NCBI GenBank assembly: GCA_910585995.1
Contig: CAJUGG010000001.1
Coordinates: forward strand, 1-16,812
Direction of reading: 5' to 3'
DNA from: an uncultured Lachnospiraceae bacterium
Lineage (GTDB): Bacteria > Bacillota > Clostridia > Lachnospirales > Lachnospiraceae
DNA length: 16,812 nucleotides
Positions within the stretch are counted from its first letter, which is position 1; the number at the start of each line of letters is the position of its first letter. A model generated the notes under the pieces. It did no database searches. It was not told where the DNA came from and saw only the letters and a program-made list of their open reading frames with translations. Shown piece by piece: positions 15,223 to 16,812 of the stretch. A program made the position numbers and the translations under genes.

Positions 15223-15618
15223 ATGAGCGAAAAAAACAGCAATAATTTTGAGACAACAGTGGCTTCTCTGTTTCAGGGGATGGATCATTTTATTTCCAGC
15301 AAGACGGTTGTGGGAGATGCGATTACAGTGGGGGATACGATTATCCTGCCGCTTGTGGATGTGTCTTTTGGCGTGGGGGCTGGAGCGAGTTCCAGTGACA
15401 GTAAGAATAATGGAGCAGGAGGACTGGGAGGAAAGATCTCTCCGAGTGCGGTGCTGGTGATTAAGGATGGGAATATCAGGCTGGTGAATGTGAAAAATCA
15501 GGATGCGGTGACGAAGATTTTGGATATGGTGCCGGATTTTGTGAATCGATTCACAAACAAGAAGGGGGAAGAGGACCCGGAGGTGAAGAGGGCGGTGGAT
15601 GATATTTTGAGTGAGTGA
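15223..15618 (+). CDS. ytfJ: GerW family sporulation protein (YtfJ)
   Basis: The 131-residue protein carries the GerW/YtfJ core: KTVVGDAITVGDTIILPLVDVSFG followed by a glycine-rich stretch and then SPSAVLVI. In Bacillus subtilis YtfJ (GerW) is made in the forespore and is needed for normal spore germination, in part with L-alanine. Length is typical. AGGAGG (five bases before ATG) is a near-perfect ribosome site. It follows the DUF2953 gene as in Bacillus. It supports the idea that the organism forms endospores. A large palindrome begins five bases after its stop. Confidence 0.92.
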   Translation: MSEKNSNNFETTVASLFQGMDHFISSKTVVGDAITVGDTIILPLVDVSFGVGAGASSSDSKNNGAGGLGGKISPSAVLVIKDGNIRLVNVKNQDAVTKILDMVPDFVNRFTNKKGEEDPEVKRAVDDILSE

Positions 15619-15623
15619 GCGAC

Positions 15624-15846
15624 GGTTTTGCCAAGAAAGGGCTTGCAGCAACCGGGCGTCCGGTCTTGGACAAAGGTCTGCATAGAATGTATCGGACAGT
15701 GCACAGGGTTTGTCTGTTCCAGCCGTACACGTAGCCGTGTTCGTCTGGCTCAGACAAACCCTGCACACTGTCCGCTCCAATCTACACAGCACTCTTTGTC
15801 CAAGACCGGACACCCGGTTGGCTGCAAGCCCTTTCTTGGAAAAACC
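15624..15846. repeat. Palindromic element B (223 nt) in the convergent gap
   Basis: The gap of about 300 bases between ytfJ and the kinase is filled mostly by a long imperfect inverted repeat. Perfect pairs include 15631-15649 with 15821-15839 (19 bp) and 15658-15675 with 15794-15811 (18 bp); 15693-15716 pairs with 15751-15774 at 22 of 24 positions; and GGTTTT (15624-15629) pairs with AAAACC (15841-15846). The apical loop contains a smaller ACACG/CGTGT hairpin. The left arm core matches element A after zapA. No T-run follows on either strand, so it is not a standard terminator. No gene is supported inside it; 15847-15917 shows nothing else. Confidence 0.85.
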
Positions 15847-15917
15847 TGGGGTTGTAAGAGTGGAGGGAGATGTTAGGTACTGTTTCTCTGGAGGCTGGAG
15901 GGATATAAGGTTTGGGG

Positions 15918-16808
15918 TTAGGTGGCGCCCATGTGTTGGAGGGAGGAGGCAGCTTGGAGGAGGCCTTGGTGGCAGCAGGTGGTTAGGGGGGCGTCGGTTA
16001 GGAGGGCGCTGATGAAGCCGGCTACGAAGTTGTCGCCGGCGCCGGTGGAGTCGATGACAGGGACTTCTGGGGCGGGGAGTTGAAATTGGGCGGTCTGGGT
16101 GTGGACGGTTATGCCGTGTTTGCCAGTTTTCAGGATGACGTTTTTGAGGCCCATCTGGTGGAGGGCTTTGGCCATTTCCTGATGATCTTTTTTTCCTGTC
16201 AGGTATTCGGCTTCTTTTTCGTTGGGGAAGATATAGTCGATCAGGGGCAGGACTTCTTTGAGGTCGGAAAGGGTGAGTTTTCTAAAGGTGGGGATCTTGG
16301 TGTCGGCGCAGACGATGGCGCCGGCTTGTTTGGCGGTTTTTATGAGTTGGATGATGGTGTCTTTTTGGTCTAAGGGGGCGCGAAAGAGGCTGGCGAGGGA
16401 GACGACTTTGACGCTTTTTTCTATGGTTGGGTTGGGGAGATAGCCTGCCAACATGGTGGCGGGGCTGTTGCAGGAGATGCGGCCGCCTTCTTTGTCTACG
16501 GTCAGGTTGGCGATAGGGGTTTTCAGGGTGTCGGACTGATAGACTTCGGAGATGTCTACGCCATGCTTTTGGGTTTTTTGAAGGACGAGTTCGCCGGCCA
16601 GATCATAGCCTAAGCCGCAGATGAGTTTGGCGTGGCATCCAAGGGTCTCTAGGACGCAGGCTTCATTGAGGGCGTCGCCTCCGGTACTTAAGGTGATCTC
16701 TTCGGCAAAATCAACGGTCTCTTTGAAGGGGGTTCTGCCGCGGATAATACAGTCTACAAGTGCCTGTCCAATGCAGATAACTTCTGGGGATTTTTCTGTT
16801 TTTTTCAT
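15918..16808 (-). CDS. PfkB family carbohydrate kinase
   Basis: The 296-residue protein is a ribokinase/PfkB sugar kinase: it transfers phosphate from ATP to a sugar or nucleoside hydroxyl in the cytoplasm. The N-terminal part has the STGGDALNEACVLETLG substrate-binding segment and the C-terminal part has the DSTGAGDNFVAGF signature (from 253), with Asp259 as the catalytic base. FPNEKEAEYLTG, typical of the family, lies in between. The C-terminus ends shortly after the last conserved helix (SSLQHMGAT), so it is a little short but complete. Fructokinase, ribokinase or a related substrate is possible; nothing nearby decides. It faces the ytfJ gene, with the palindrome between them. Only four bases upstream of its start are in the window. 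Confidence 0.9.
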   Translation of the reverse strand: MKKTEKSPEVICIGQALVDCIIRGRTPFKETVDFAEEITLSTGGDALNEACVLETLGCHAKLICGLGYDLAGELVLQKTQKHGVDISEVYQSDTLKTPIANLTVDKEGGRISCNSPATMLAGYLPNPTIEKSVKVVSLASLFRAPLDQKDTIIQLIKTAKQAGAIVCADTKIPTFRKLTLSDLKEVLPLIDYIFPNEKEAEYLTGKKDHQEMAKALHQMGLKNVILKTGKHGITVHTQTAQFQLPAPEVPVIDSTGAGDNFVAGFISALLTDAPLTTCCHQGLLQAASSLQHMGAT

Positions 16809-16812
16809 GGAA

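Noticed and set aside
15628..16012. Plus-strand open frames within and after the palindrome
   Set aside because: They are by-products of the palindrome and of the antisense of the kinase gene; no ribosome site or family similarity is seen.
1..16812. tRNA or rRNA genes, insertion-sequence transposases, integrases
   Set aside because: None could be recognised anywhere in the window on either strand.

Overview
The window looks like chromosome of a spore-forming Clostridia, most likely a Lachnospiraceae gut bacterium. The evidence is strong Shine-Dalgarno sites (AGGAGG type), a ytfI/ytfJ-type sporulation pair, a ruvA-ruvB-zapA-U32-rodA-pbpA gene cluster, a Gram-positive type LexA box, and best-recalled relatives of nearly every protein among Lachnospiraceae. 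Family assignments come from motifs read by eye; no database search was possible.

Bases 1-5423 form an accessory-looking, mostly AT-rich part. It opens inside a methionyl-tRNA formyltransferase gene that is cut off at the border between its catalytic and C-terminal domains. Two overlapping, mutually similar small proteins follow, then a large secreted BspA-like surface protein built from two copies of a 26-residue-repeat module, an Asn-rich linker and three fibronectin type III domains. A hairpin closes this group. A class III Fic protein (self-inhibited AMP transferase) and a SUKH (SMI1/KNR4) protein follow, ending at a good intrinsic terminator (5387-5423).

Bases 5424-13215 are a housekeeping operon: ruvA, ruvB, zapA, a U32 peptidase-family protein, a FtsW/RodA-type glycosyltransferase, a class B penicillin-binding protein and a flavin-binding oxidase-like protein. 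Its promoter (5457-5485) overlaps a near-consensus LexA box (5447-5460), so the Holliday-junction helicase genes are probably under SOS control. A second promoter at the ruvB/zapA border would give zapA and the downstream cell-envelope genes expression independent of DNA damage.

Bases 13216-15618 hold a NUDIX hydrolase with its own promoter, a 109-residue protein of unknown function, and the pair DUF2953 (YtfI-like) plus GerW/YtfJ, which points to endospore formation. At the far right a PfkB-family sugar kinase lies on the minus strand.

The most unusual non-coding signal is a related family of large hairpin elements. One copy of about 75 nt lies between zapA and the U32 gene (7663-7737). A 223-nt imperfect palindrome lies in the convergent gap between ytfJ and the kinase (15624-15846). 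They share a core matching at 29 of 33 aligned positions and look like a dispersed intergenic repeat or structured RNA.
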